A stretch of DNA of 64,000 nt from Tepidiforma thermophila (GTDB lineage Bacteria; Chloroflexota; Dehalococcoidia; Tepidiformales; Tepidiformaceae). Under the pieces are notes generated by a model. It was not told the origin of the DNA. It was given only the letters and a program-made list of their open reading frames with translations, and searched no databases. Location of the stretch: assembly GCF_002563855.1 (NCBI RefSeq), contig NZ_PDJQ01000001.1, forward strand, positions 2,170,001 to 2,234,000, read 5' to 3'. Both the position numbers and the translations under genes were made by a program. Every line of letters begins with the position of its first letter. Within the stretch, counting starts at the first letter, position 1. Below are positions 34,154 to 42,947 of the stretch, in pieces.

Positions 34154-35620
34154 ATGGCTGAACTGGTGTTCCGGGAGGCGACGGTCATCGACGGAAGCGG
34201 CGCGCCGGGCTTTGTTGCCGACGTGGCTGTGGAGGGCGACCGGATTGCCGCGGTGGGAGGTGCTCCGCCCGGGGCCCGCGAGGTCGACGCGCGGGGTCTG
34301 GTGCTCTGCCCGGGGTTCATCGACACGCACTCGCACGACGACGGGGCATTTCTCCGCCACCCGGATATGGCGTTCAAGGTGGCGCAGGGCGTGACCACCG
34401 ACGTCAGCGGTAACTGCGGCTTCAGTACCGTGCCGAACGAGCCGGGCCGGGAGTACATGCCGGGCGACATCTCGGGGCCGGGGTCGAGCTGGACGGACCT
34501 CGAAAGCTACTTCGCCGCATGCATGGCGAAGCGGCCGGCGATCAACAACCTGATGCTGGTCGGGCACAACCGGGTGCGGGCCCATGTCATGGGGTTGGAG
34601 CGGCGGGCGCCTACCGCTGACGAGCTGGCCAAGATGCGGGGTCACGTCGCGCGGGCGATGGAGCAGGGAGCAGCCGGCCTTTCCACCGGGCTGATTTACG
34701 AACCGGGGAGATATGCAGCAACGGAGGAGATCGTTGCGCTCGCCGCGGAGGCAGCGCCGTACGGCGGCCTCTACGTGACGCATATGCGGAACGAGGGCGA
34801 CCGGCTGCTCGAGGCAGTCGACGAGGCGATTGCTATCGCGCGGGAGGCCGGGGTCGGGCTGCACATTTCCCATCACAAGGCAGCGGGGCGGCGAAACTGG
34901 GGCCGGGTGGCCGCGTCGCTGGCGAAGGCTGATGCGGCCCACGCGTCGGGGACGAGCGTGACGCTGGACGTCTACCCGTACACGGCAGGAAGCGGGCCGA
35001 TGTGGCAGTACGTGAACCTGTCGGCTATCGACCGGGAGTGGGCAGAGGGCGTGATGATTGCGACCTGCCCCGACTACCCGGAGTTCGAGGGGCGGATGGT
35101 GCCGGAGATCGCGGCCGGGCGCGGGTGGACGGTCGAAGAAGCGGTGCGGGAAATTCTCACGAGCCCGCGGGGCCGGGAAGTCATCTGCATCCACTTCATC
35201 ATCGATGAGGCGGACATCGAGACGAACCTCCGCCACCCGCGGGTGTTCATCGGCTCGGACGGCATCCCGGTGCTGAAGGGGAACCCGCACCCCCGGCTGT
35301 TCGGGACGATGCCCCGGGTGCTCGCCAGGTATGTCCGGGAACGGGGTGTGGTGCCGCTCGAGGAGGCGGTCCGGAAGATGACCTCGGCGCCGTGCGAGCG
35401 GTTCGGCATCGCCGGGCGAGGCCGGGTTGCCGAGGGGTGGTTCGCCGACCTTGTGCTCTTCGACGCGGCCACCATCGAAGACCGGGCTACCTATGCGGCG
35501 CCAAAACAGGAGCCTCAAGGGATTCGCATGGTGGTGGTGAACGGGCAGGTGGCGTACGAGGATGGCGTGCACACCGGCGCGGGTGCGGGGCGGATGCTGC
35601 GCTACCGGCGGGAAGCCTGA
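34154..35620 (+). CDS. N-acyl-D-amino-acid deacylase-like amidohydrolase
   Basis: A 488-residue amidohydrolase. Metal-binding motifs: DTHSHDD (58-63), LHISHHK, and FIGSDGIP near residue 370, with the [11 protein letters not shown] and the SGNCGF block characteristic of D-aminoacylases and dihydroorotase-like enzymes. The final [18 protein letters not shown] is the small beta domain. It would hydrolyse N-acyl-D-amino acids or related amides in the cytoplasm. The ATG at 34154 is preferred over an in-frame ATG three codons upstream because of promoter spacing. It is divergent from YyaL and 72 nt before an LLM gene. Confidence 0.85.
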   Translation: MAELVFREATVIDGSGAPGFVADVAVEGDRIAAVGGAPPGAREVDARGLVLCPGFIDTHSHDDGAFLRHPDMAFKVAQGVTTDVSGNCGFSTVPNEPGREYMPGDISGPGSSWTDLESYFAACMAKRPAINNLMLVGHNRVRAHVMGLERRAPTADELAKMRGHVARAMEQGAAGLSTGLIYEPGRYAATEEIVALAAEAAPYGGLYVTHMRNEGDRLLEAVDEAIAIAREAGVGLHISHHKAAGRRNWGRVAASLAKADAAHASGTSVTLDVYPYTAGSGPMWQYVNLSAIDREWAEGVMIATCPDYPEFEGRMVPEIAAGRGWTVEEAVREILTSPRGREVICIHFIIDEADIETNLRHPRVFIGSDGIPVLKGNPHPRLFGTMPRVLARYVRERGVVPLEEAVRKMTSAPCERFGIAGRGRVAEGWFADLVLFDAATIEDRATYAAPKQEPQGIRMVVVNGQVAYEDGVHTGAGAGRMLRYRREA

Positions 35621-35692
35621 CGGCGGCAGGCCGGTAAGGCCGGCGTTCCGTATAGTCGCGGGCACGACTTCGTTGTTGAGGAGCAGAGACAT

Positions 35693-36598
35693 ATGCAGAA
35701 GCCAGCGGTAGCGCTTGCCGCGGCGGTCGGCCGCCGCAAATGGACCGTCGAGACCGCAAAGCAGCTCGAAGCTGCCGGGTTCGCGGGGATTTACTGCGCC
35801 AGCTTTGGAGACGGGATGGGGCTGTGCCTCTCGATCGCCCACGCCACGTCGACGATCAAATTCGGAACTTCAATTATCCCGATCTACTACCGCGTGCCGT
35901 TCGACCTTGCGCAGTCGGCAGCGTACATCCACGAAATCGGCGACGGTCGGTTCTATCTCGGCATCGGGGTGAGCCACGAGCCGGCCAACCAGCGCATCGG
36001 CGTGAAGACCGGGAAGCCGCTGAGCGATATGCGCCGGTACGTGGAGGCGATGCGGGCCGCTGCGCCGCAGGTAGGGCCGCTCCCGCCGATTGTGCTGGCG
36101 ACGCTGCGGAAGAAGATGGTTGAGCTCGCGGTGGAGATCGCGGAGGGCGCGGTGTGGGCGAACGCTGCCCGTTCGCATATGCCGGAGTCGCTCTCCCACA
36201 TCCCGCAGGAGAAGCGAGAGGGCGACTTCTTCATCGGCGACATGATCCCGATGTGCATCGACGACGAGGACCCGGCAGCGGCGGCGAACGTGATGAGGCG
36301 GGTTCTGACAGGCTATGTGATGCTCCCGAACTACCGGAACTACTGGAAGGAAGCGGGCTACGTTGAGGAGATGGAGGCGATAGAGGCAGCGCTGGCGCGC
36401 GGCGACCGGGAAGCGCTGCCCGGCCTTATGAGCGACCGCTGGCTTGCAGACTGCACGCTGTTCGGCACACGGAAGCAGGTGTTCGAGGGGCTGGAGCAGT
36501 GGTACGCAGCCGGGGTGAAGACGCCGATTGTCGTCCCTTCGTCGACGAAGGGCGGGCAGGTGAAGGCGTTCGAGGAACTGTTCGCTGCCTTCGCCTGA
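35693..36598 (+). CDS. LLM-class flavin-dependent oxidoreductase
   Basis: A 301-residue luciferase-like TIM-barrel enzyme: KWTVETAKQLEAAGFAGIY, TIKFGTSIIPIYYR, GDGRFYLGIGVSHEP and the late WYAAGVKTPIVVPSS. It is more divergent and shorter than the paralogue pair at 27-31 kb. GAGGAG lies about 10 nt before the ATG. TATAGT (35651-35656) is a plausible -10. The context (amidohydrolase, CysQ-like phosphatase, another LLM) does not identify a substrate. Confidence 0.85.
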   Translation: MQKPAVALAAAVGRRKWTVETAKQLEAAGFAGIYCASFGDGMGLCLSIAHATSTIKFGTSIIPIYYRVPFDLAQSAAYIHEIGDGRFYLGIGVSHEPANQRIGVKTGKPLSDMRRYVEAMRAAAPQVGPLPPIVLATLRKKMVELAVEIAEGAVWANAARSHMPESLSHIPQEKREGDFFIGDMIPMCIDDEDPAAAANVMRRVLTGYVMLPNYRNYWKEAGYVEEMEAIEAALARGDREALPGLMSDRWLADCTLFGTRKQVFEGLEQWYAAGVKTPIVVPSSTKGGQVKAFEELFAAFA

Positions 36599-36632
36599 GC
36601 CTGCGGCCGCGGCCGTCCCTAGAATGGACGGT

Positions 36633-37400
36633 GTGTACGAGCGCGAGCTGGAGGCAGCCCGGGAGGCAGCGCTGGAGGCAGGGGCAGTCATCGAACGGCT
36701 GCGCCGGTCGGGGGTCCGGTACGGCCGGAAGGCGGGCCGCGAACTCGTCTCCGAGGCAGACCTCGAGGCGGCGGCGCTGCTCGAGCGGCGGCTGCTCGGC
36801 GCGTTCCCGGGCGACGGATGGCTGAGCGAGGAGCACCGGGATTCGCCAGCCCGGCTCCGGGCCGCGCGAACGTGGGTCGTGGACCCGATCGACGGCACGC
36901 GGGAGTTCCTGCAGGGCATTCCGGAGTTTGCGGTGTCCATCGCGCTGGTCGTCGGCAGCGAGCCAGTGCTGGGCGTGGTGCACAACCCGGCCACGGGTGA
37001 GCTGTTCGCGGCGGCCTGCTGCGGAGCGGAAGAGCGCCCGCCGACGGAGCCGACCGGGCAGCCGTTCGAGGCGCTCGTTGGCCGGGGCGAGCACGCGTGG
37101 GACGACCTGCCGCCGCTCCCGGAGGGAACGCTTGTGCGCCCCGTGGGGAGCGTGGCCTACCGCCTGGCGCTGCTCGCCCGGGGAGAGGGGAATGCAACGC
37201 TCACGGGATTCGGGCGGGCGGAATGGGATGTCGCGGCGGGCGTTGCGCTGTGCCGGGCGGCGGGGCTGCGCGTCACCGGGGTCCTCGGCGACCCGCTGAC
37301 GTTCAATCAGCCGCGGCCGGTCGTGCGCGGGCTCCTGGCTGCCGAGCCGGGGCTGCACGCGCGGCTGACCCGCTTCTTCGCGCAGTTCGTGCGAGAGTAA
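36633..37400 (+). CDS. Inositol monophosphatase/CysQ family phosphatase
   Basis: A 255-residue Mg-dependent phosphatase: GRELVSEADLEAAALLERRL, SEEHRDS (first Glu ligand) and the signature VVDPIDGTREFLQGIPEFAVSI, then GRAEWDVAAGVALCRAAG. The GTREFLQG form is closer to CysQ (3'-phosphoadenosine 5'-phosphate phosphatase) and histidinol-phosphate-type members than to inositol phosphatases. The GTG at 36633 is chosen because TAGAAT (36620-36625) lies 7 nt before it; an ATG three codons upstream overlaps the hexamer itself. A CysQ role would fit the sulfur operon elsewhere in the window but is only suggestive. Confidence 0.8.
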   Translation: MYERELEAAREAALEAGAVIERLRRSGVRYGRKAGRELVSEADLEAAALLERRLLGAFPGDGWLSEEHRDSPARLRAARTWVVDPIDGTREFLQGIPEFAVSIALVVGSEPVLGVVHNPATGELFAAACCGAEERPPTEPTGQPFEALVGRGEHAWDDLPPLPEGTLVRPVGSVAYRLALLARGEGNATLTGFGRAEWDVAAGVALCRAAGLRVTGVLGDPLTFNQPRPVVRGLLAAEPGLHARLTRFFAQFVRE

Positions 37401-37421
37401 GGCGTTGCGAGGGAGGCAGAC

Positions 37422-38372
37422 ATGGGCATCGGCATCGGCTTCGGAGTGGCCGGGTTCCCGTTTTCGTCGGTGGGGGCATATCACGCGTGGATTGACCTTC
37501 TGGAGGAGCAGGGCGCGGACTCGGTGTGGTTCAGCGAGCGGCTGGTCTCGCACACCCCGACACTTGAGCCGATGGCCGCCATCGGGATGGCGCTCGGCAG
37601 AACGAAGCGGCTGAAAGCGGGGATGAACGCCGTCATCGTTCCGTTCCGCGACCCACTGGTGCTGGCGAAAGAGTGCGCCACGCTGGACTTCCTCAGCGGG
37701 GGGCGGTTGCTGCCGGTCTTCGGGGCGGGCGACGAGCGGGCGCCGGAGTGGCGCGCCACGGGGCGGGACCCCCGCGGCCGGGGCGAACAGGCCGACGAGG
37801 CGCTCGAGCTGATGGCGCGGCTGTGGAGCGAGGAACGGGTGACCTTCGAAGGGAAGCACTACCGGTACGTTGACGCCGCCATCAGTCCGCGGCCGGTGCA
37901 GCAGCCGTTACCGCTGTGGATTGGCGGCAGCTCGGAAGCGGCGATCCGGCGGACGGCGCGGATCGGCACCGGCTGGCTGGCAGGGCTGCAGACCCCGGCA
38001 CAGGTTGCCCCTATCGTCCGGGCGATCCGGGAGAAGGCCGCTGAGTACGGCCGGGCGATTGATGAGGACCACTACGGCGCCGGCTTTTCCTACCGGTTCG
38101 GTTCGCCGGATGACCCGCCGGTGCAGCGGCAGCTTGCGGGGCTGGCGCGCCTGCCGGGCGTCGTGGACCCGGCGGGGCTGGTAGCCGTTGGGTCGGCCGA
38201 CGACATCGCGCGGCGAGTCGAGGAGTTCATCGCAGCCGGCATTTCGAAGTTTGTGGTGCGGCCGATTGCGTCGGATGACGCCGACCTGATGGCTCAGACG
38301 ACGCGGATGCTCGAAGAGGTGGTGCCGCGGTTCGCTACGGCGCGGCCGGCCGCGGCAGGGCCGCGAGCCTGA
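37422..38372 (+). CDS. LLM-class flavin-dependent oxidoreductase, F420-type
   Basis: A 316-residue luciferase-like enzyme: IDLLEEQGADSVWFSERLV, KAGMNAVIVPFRDPLVLAKE, DFLSGGRLLPVFGAGDE and PLPLWIGGSSEAAIRRTARIG, the last typical of F420-dependent LLM families. GGGAGG precedes the ATG by 8 nt. It follows the CysQ-like gene by 21 nt, so they are co-transcribed. Its 3' end overlaps the convergent tilS gene by 38 bp. Confidence 0.9.
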   Translation: MGIGIGFGVAGFPFSSVGAYHAWIDLLEEQGADSVWFSERLVSHTPTLEPMAAIGMALGRTKRLKAGMNAVIVPFRDPLVLAKECATLDFLSGGRLLPVFGAGDERAPEWRATGRDPRGRGEQADEALELMARLWSEERVTFEGKHYRYVDAAISPRPVQQPLPLWIGGSSEAAIRRTARIGTGWLAGLQTPAQVAPIVRAIREKAAEYGRAIDEDHYGAGFSYRFGSPDDPPVQRQLAGLARLPGVVDPAGLVAVGSADDIARRVEEFIAAGISKFVVRPIASDDADLMAQTTRMLEEVVPRFATARPAAAGPRA

Positions 38373-39867
38373 CCCAGAGGTCAGGCGGGCCGGGGGCATC
38401 GCGGACGAAGACCTGGCTGGCTGTGAACACGGCGACCGGGCCTTCGGCGTCGGCGATAACAACCGACCCGGGACGCTCCCACGCGGGAACCTTCTCGTTG
38501 ATGAGCAGGTCAGAGAGTTTGCGTCGGAGCCCGCGCCAGGTGAGTGTGTCGCCGGGAGCCAGGGTGCGTGCACGGAGCGCGCCGCGCAGCACCCCGGTGG
38601 AGAGCGGCGCGACCGCGGCGGCGGGGTCTGCGACGGGGGGCGACGTCAGGACATCGACACGCCAGGGGCCGACGCGGCGGCTCCCCGGGACGTCGAGAAT
38701 GACCGGCGCGATCGGTTCAACCGGTTCGAGGCGGGGACCGATGCGCACGCGGCCGGCTGAAACCTCCACGACCGTGTCGCCGAAGGCAACCTGGCCGGAG
38801 CCGCGCCGGAGGACATCGCGGAGATTGCGGACGCGAGTGCGGTTGACCTCGGGCTCGAGGTGGAAGAAGGCGGCCTCGCGCTCGATGACGAGGAGGAGGG
38901 ATTCGGCGGGGAGGTCGGCCAGCGCGGCGAGGTCATAGATAGCCCCGACGGGCGCCCGCGCGGCGGCGCGGGCCTCGAACGAGCGCCTTTCGAGCAGCTC
39001 GAAGGCTTCCCGGGCGCTCTCGGCAAGGCCGAGGAGGGCGTCGGCGATGGACGGGTTGAACCGGGCTGCCGCCGGGAGGAGTTCTGTGCGGATGCGGTTC
39101 CGGGTGTGGGCAGGGTCGCGGTTCGATTCGTCGAGGCGCGGTTCGAGGCCGAGTTCACGGCAGACTGCAGCGGTGTCTTCACGACGGAGGCAGAGCAGGG
39201 GACGGAGGAGCATGCGGCCAGGGGCGCCCGGGATGGGGGCAGCGGGGAGCATGCCGCGGATGCCGCGGACGCCGCTCCCGCGAAGCAGGTGGAGGAGGAC
39301 GGTTTCGGCCTGGTCATCAGCGGTGTGGCCGGTAACGACAGCGTCGCACCCTTCTTTTTCGGCGGCGAAGGCGAGGAACTGGTAGCGCATGAGCCGCGCG
39401 GCCTCTTCAATGCCGCGGCGCTGGCGGGCAGCGACCTCGCGGACGGGACCTTCGCCGGTAATCGCCTCGAGGCCGAGGGCGGCAGCATGGGCGCGAACGA
39501 ACTGGAGGTCCTCGGAGGAGCCGGGACGCAGCTGGTGGTCAAAGTGAGCGACTTTCAGTTCGAGGCCGAAGGTTTCGCGGAGGGCGAGCAGAAGGTGGAG
39601 GCAGGCGACGGAATCGGGGCCACCGGAGACGGCGACGAGGAGGCGGCGACGGCCGCGGAAGAGGCGCTCATCGCGGGCAAACCGTTCGACCGTGCGGAGG
39701 ACACGGCGGACGCCGGGCGGGGGCCCATCAGCGTTGTGTCGTGGGGCAGCAGCGCCCGGGAAGGGGGACCAGGCGCCGGCGGGGGGTTCGTCAGCGCGGG
39801 AAGAGCCGCTGCCACCAGGGGCCGGCGGGCTGCTCTTCTTCGGCGGCCGGCGGGCTGATGACGACAA
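38335..39867 (-). CDS. tilS: tRNA(Ile)-lysidine synthetase TilS
   Basis: A PP-loop ATPase with SGGPDS as its P-loop, the HFDHQLRPGS segment and TGHTADDQAETVLLHLLRG, followed by a TilS substrate domain and a C-terminal domain containing RKLSDLLINEKVP. It converts C34 of the CAT-anticodon tRNA-Ile to lysidine. The start is uncertain: no ATG/GTG/TTG exists after the FtsB-like gene ends. The TTG at 39867 has AAGGAG 8 nt upstream and gives 510 residues; an ATG at 39930 gives 531. Either way it overlaps the upstream gene out of frame, by about 77 nt with the TTG. The extra Pro/Ala/Gly-rich N-terminus is probably disordered. Confidence 0.85.
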   Translation of the reverse strand: MSSSARRPPKKSSPPAPGGSGSSRADEPPAGAWSPFPGAAAPRHNADGPPPGVRRVLRTVERFARDERLFRGRRRLLVAVSGGPDSVACLHLLLALRETFGLELKVAHFDHQLRPGSSEDLQFVRAHAAALGLEAITGEGPVREVAARQRRGIEEAARLMRYQFLAFAAEKEGCDAVVTGHTADDQAETVLLHLLRGSGVRGIRGMLPAAPIPGAPGRMLLRPLLCLRREDTAAVCRELGLEPRLDESNRDPAHTRNRIRTELLPAAARFNPSIADALLGLAESAREAFELLERRSFEARAAARAPVGAIYDLAALADLPAESLLLVIEREAAFFHLEPEVNRTRVRNLRDVLRRGSGQVAFGDTVVEVSAGRVRIGPRLEPVEPIAPVILDVPGSRRVGPWRVDVLTSPPVADPAAAVAPLSTGVLRGALRARTLAPGDTLTWRGLRRKLSDLLINEKVPAWERPGSVVIADAEGPVAVFTASQVFVRDAPGPPDLWVRLAALPRPAAP

Positions 39868-40135
39868 ACGGGATTTCTCCTTCGCGGATGTAACCGTAGC
39901 GGCGGCGGGCCTCCTGTTCGACGTAGACATCGGAGGCGACGTAGGCCCGGACCGCTTCGAGGTAGGCTTTTTGCTCTTCGAGTTCGCGCAGCTGGCGCTC
40001 AGCCTGGGCGCGGGCCTCGCCGAGCTGCTGAGCGCGGTAGGCGCCCAGCGCGGCGGTGTAGACGAAGTAGCTCCCGATAAGCAGACTGGCCACGATGATG
40101 AGGCGGGAGCGGCTGAGGAAGATGAGCGGCGGCAT
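39791..40135 (-). CDS. FtsB/DivIC-like septum formation initiator
   Basis: A 114-residue single-pass membrane protein: short N-terminus, one membrane helix (about 11-28, IIVASLLIGSYFVYTA), a coiled coil (30-65, ARAQAERQLRELEEQKAYL) and the conserved VEQEARRRYGYIREGEIPF that marks DivIC/FtsB (DPxxIExxAR-YG-IxxGE). It would join FtsL/FtsQ in the divisome. It ends in a Pro/Glu-rich tail that overlaps the start of tilS in another frame. It lies 4 nt after the phosphatase gene. Confidence 0.9.
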   Translation of the reverse strand: MPPLIFLSRSRLIIVASLLIGSYFVYTAALGAYRAQQLGEARAQAERQLRELEEQKAYLEAVRAYVASDVYVEQEARRRYGYIREGEIPFVVISPPAAEEEQPAGPWWQRLFPR

Positions 40136-40139
40136 AAGC

Positions 40140-40784
40140 TCAGCTGGAGACGCTACGCGCGGCCGGCGAAAGGTTCAAGGCGTCGAGATGGCAGACGTCG
40201 TTGAGCGCCTGGATAGCGGCCCGGCCATGCTGGATGGAGATAGTCGTGATGGAGCCGAGGTCGAGCCGGAAGTTCCGGAAGCTGGCGATGTGGATGCTGA
40301 GCAGGAGGCAGACCAGGACGCGCAGGGTGAAATTGTGCGAAACGACCACGATGACGCGGTCGGGACCATCGAGGAGGTCGCGAGCGAGCGGCGCGAGGCG
40401 CTCCGCCAGCGCGGCGATGGACTCGCCGCCGGGCATGGGAACGTGGACCGGGTCGTCACCAGTCCAGGCGGCGTAGAAGTCGGGAAAGCGGGCGCGGATT
40501 TCGGCGTAAGCCAGGCCCTCAGTTTCGCCGACGTCCAGCTCCGTAAGCTCCGGGCGGATATCGACGGCGAGGGCGTGCTGTTCGGCAATGGCCCGCGCGA
40601 TGACCAGCGCGCGCTGGAGGGGGCTGCTGAGGACGGCATCGAGGGGCACGCGTGCGAACCGGGCAGCGATGAGCTTCGCCTGCTCCAGGCCGCGTTCGGA
40701 GAGGGGGACATCGGCGCGCCCAAGGCCGCGTTCCTGGGCGTTGTGGTCGGTTTCGCCGTGGCGGACGAGATAGACGAGGCTCAT
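40140..40784 (-). CDS. Histidine phosphatase family protein
   Basis: A 214-residue phosphoglycerate-mutase-like phosphatase with VRHGETDHNAQERGLGRADVP (His9 phospho-acceptor), SSPLQRALVIARAIAE, ELDVGETEG and VSHNFTLRVLVC (second His). It resembles CobC/GpmB-type phosphatases. CobC would act on alpha-ribazole phosphate in B12 synthesis, attractive beside a B12-dependent mutase operon, but a general phosphatase is equally possible. Its ATG overlaps the upstream acetyltransferase stop (ATGA). Confidence 0.9.
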   Translation of the reverse strand: MSLVYLVRHGETDHNAQERGLGRADVPLSERGLEQAKLIAARFARVPLDAVLSSPLQRALVIARAIAEQHALAVDIRPELTELDVGETEGLAYAEIRARFPDFYAAWTGDDPVHVPMPGGESIAALAERLAPLARDLLDGPDRVIVVVSHNFTLRVLVCLLLSIHIASFRNFRLDLGSITTISIQHGRAAIQALNDVCHLDALNLSPAARSVSS

Positions 40785-41311
40785 GGCGCACCGCCGTCAT
40801 CCGGTTCGCGCGCCAGCGGCGCCCACAGGCGCGTAATGAACGGACGGAAGCCGAGCGCTTCCCAGAAGCGGGCAGCCTCCGCATCTGCGGCAAGAACCGG
40901 CATTTCGAAGTGGCGGACCCCGTCGTACCCGGCGGCCCAGCGCGCCACGGCATCCACGAGTGCGCGGCCGAGGCCGCGCCGCCGGTAACCAGGCTCGACC
41001 CAGAGGTAGCCAATCGTGGCGTGCCGCTCGGGGAGACGGTCAGCGCTGGCGGTTTCGATGGCGCCGGAGACGAAACCAGCGAGCCGGGTGCGGTCGGCAG
41101 CGACGAACACGGTGGCTGCGCCGCGGTTGAGCTGGCGTTCGAGCGCGGTGGCGAACTGGTCGGGCGCGACGGGAGCGAGCACGACGCGGGGGTCGAGCCG
41201 GGCATTATGTTCGCGGACGCGCTGCCAGAGCAGATAGAGCTCAGGGGCATCGGCGGGCGTTGCCGGCCGGATTTCGCAGGTGGTCAGAGGTACTGGCCGT
41301 AGCGACGCCAT
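40781..41311 (-). CDS. GNAT family N-acetyltransferase
   Basis: A 176-residue acetyltransferase: CEIRPATPADAPELYLLW opens the fold, FVAADRTRLAGFVSGAI forms strands 2-4, and YLWVEPGYRRRGLGRALVDAV contains the acetyl-CoA pyrophosphate loop (Q/RxxGxG/A as RRRGLG). A closing FWEALGF is also typical. The acceptor is unknown. It overlaps the TIGR03936 gene start-wise by 28 nt and the phosphatase by 4 nt, all within the mutase operon. Confidence 0.9.
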   Translation of the reverse strand: MASLRPVPLTTCEIRPATPADAPELYLLWQRVREHNARLDPRVVLAPVAPDQFATALERQLNRGAATVFVAADRTRLAGFVSGAIETASADRLPERHATIGYLWVEPGYRRRGLGRALVDAVARWAAGYDGVRHFEMPVLAADAEAARFWEALGFRPFITRLWAPLAREPDDGGAP

Positions 41312-41976
41312 AGCTCCCTCGCTGGCGACCGTTCATCGAGGATGATGCCGGTGCGCACGTAGCTCTGCGGCTCGAAGCCGGGGAAGAGCGCCGCCAGTAT
41401 AGCCTCCGGGCGGGCGGTTATGTTCTGGTCGGTACGCAGGCGCATGGCGAGCTCGGCGCCGCCGTCGATCGGGCGGGCGGTGAGCCAGGCGGTGGCGGCG
41501 CGGAGGTCGTAGGTGCGCTCGCGTTCGCCACGCTCCTCGCGCCATTCGAAGGCGGGCAGGGCGAGGAACGCCTCGATGCGGGCGCGGGCCTCGGCGGGGT
41601 CAAGGCCGGGCACTGCCGCGCGGTAATCGGACCAGAGCATCGCGGCCTGGGGCTGGGGCGCCGCGAGGGGAACCTCGCGGACGGCGACGACGGCGAGGTC
41701 GCCGGTAGCCTGGGCGGCAAGGCGCGCGTGGAACTCGGCGGGGTCGACGCGCTCGTCGAGGTGGACATCCATGACTTCGCGCTCGGCGGTGAAGCCAAGG
41801 GGCAGCGGCGAGGCGAATGCCAGTTTGGGATGGGGCGTAAAGCCCTGTGAGTAGGAGAGCGGGAGACCGGCGCGACGGATGGCGCGCTCCCAAAAGCGCA
41901 GGACGTCGAGGTGGGAGATGTAGCGGACGCGCTCGCCTTTGCGGAACCAGGTGCGGATGCGCTGCTGACTGCTCAC
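41284..41976 (-). CDS. TIGR03936 family radical-SAM-associated protein (DUF2344)
   Basis: A 230-residue protein: RIRTWFRKGERVRYISHLDVLRFWERAIRRAGLPLSYSQGFTPHPKLAFASPLPLG is the family hallmark, followed by an acidic HLDER segment and a C-terminal IDGGAELAMRLRTDQNITARPEAIL. Family members are usually fused to or beside a radical SAM protein (TIGR03960), sometimes near ribonuclease G or rplU; here no such partner is visible, which is unusual. The GTG at 41976 starts 28 nt after meaB. Function is undefined, perhaps tRNA or protein modification. Confidence 0.9.
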   Translation of the reverse strand: MSSQQRIRTWFRKGERVRYISHLDVLRFWERAIRRAGLPLSYSQGFTPHPKLAFASPLPLGFTAEREVMDVHLDERVDPAEFHARLAAQATGDLAVVAVREVPLAAPQPQAAMLWSDYRAAVPGLDPAEARARIEAFLALPAFEWREERGERERTYDLRAATAWLTARPIDGGAELAMRLRTDQNITARPEAILAALFPGFEPQSYVRTGIILDERSPARELWRRYGQYL

Positions 41977-42004
41977 ACCGCCGATGGTAGCACGGGCGGA
42001 CTGC

Positions 42005-42946
42005 TCACCCGCGGGGGAGGACGAGGGCGGCGAGCTCTTCGGCGGCGGTGTGGGGGTCGAGTTCGCGGCTTGCGATGCGGCCGGTGAGCGTTTCGATGAC
42101 GGCCTCGGGGGCAGCGCGCCGGATCTCGTCGAGGATCAGCTGCTGCGTGATGGCGAGGAGCTGATGGCGGGCATCTTCGGAGCGGTGGGCCGCGAGCTGG
42201 CCGGTCTGCTCGAGGTAGGCGCGATGCTCATCGATGGCGTCGGCGAGCTGCGCCATCCCTTCACCGCGGGTGGCGATGGTTTTGAGGATGGGCGGCCGCC
42301 GCTGGTCAGCGGGGGAGAGGGCGAGGAGGGCCTGGAGCTGGCTGACGAGGATATCGGCACCGGGGTGGTCGGCCTTGTTGACGACGAGGATGTCGGCGAT
42401 TTCGATGATGCCGGCTTTGAGCGCCTGGATGTCGTCGCCGGTGCCCGGGTTGTTGACGAGGACCGTTGTCATGGCGGTGCCGGCGATTTCGACCTCGTCC
42501 TGGCCGGCGCCGATGGTCTCGACGATGATGTAGTCGAACCCGAAGGCGTCGACGACGGCGACAACATCGGCGATGGCCGGGGCGAGACCGCCGAGGGCGC
42601 CGCGGCCGGCCATGGAGCGCATGTAGACGCCCGGGTCCATGGTGACGTCCTGCATGCGGATGCGGTCGCCGAGCAGGGCGCCGTGGGTGAACGGGCTGGA
42701 GGGGTCGACGGCGATGATCGCGACGGTGCGCCCCCGCCGGCGGAGTTCGGCGGTGAGCGCGCCGGTCAGTGTGCTCTTGCCGGAGCCTGCGCCGCCGGTG
42801 ATGCCGACGATGTGGGCGCGCCCGGAGTGGGGGAAGAGGGCACGGACGTAGTCGCGCCCTTCGAGGGTGCCGTTTTCAACGCGGGTGATGATGCGGGCGA
42901 GCGCGCGGCGGTCGCCCGCGAGGAAGCGCTGGACCAGTTCGTCCAC
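42005..42946 (-). CDS. meaB: Methylmalonyl-CoA mutase-associated GTPase MeaB
   Basis: A 313-residue SIMIBI G-protein: Walker A GGAGSGKS (51-58), switch blocks IAVDPSSPFTHGALLGDRIRM and DYIIVETIGAGQDEVEIA, and the NKAD base motif. It gates adenosylcobalamin loading and protects the mutase from inactivation. The GTG at 42946 follows the B12-subunit stop by 1 nt, fixing its role to the mutase encoded upstream in the same operon. Confidence 0.95.
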   Translation of the reverse strand: MDELVQRFLAGDRRALARIITRVENGTLEGRDYVRALFPHSGRAHIVGITGGAGSGKSTLTGALTAELRRRGRTVAIIAVDPSSPFTHGALLGDRIRMQDVTMDPGVYMRSMAGRGALGGLAPAIADVVAVVDAFGFDYIIVETIGAGQDEVEIAGTAMTTVLVNNPGTGDDIQALKAGIIEIADILVVNKADHPGADILVSQLQALLALSPADQRRPPILKTIATRGEGMAQLADAIDEHRAYLEQTGQLAAHRSEDARHQLLAITQQLILDEIRRAAPEAVIETLTGRIASRELDPHTAAEELAALVLPRG

Positions 42947-42947
42947 G

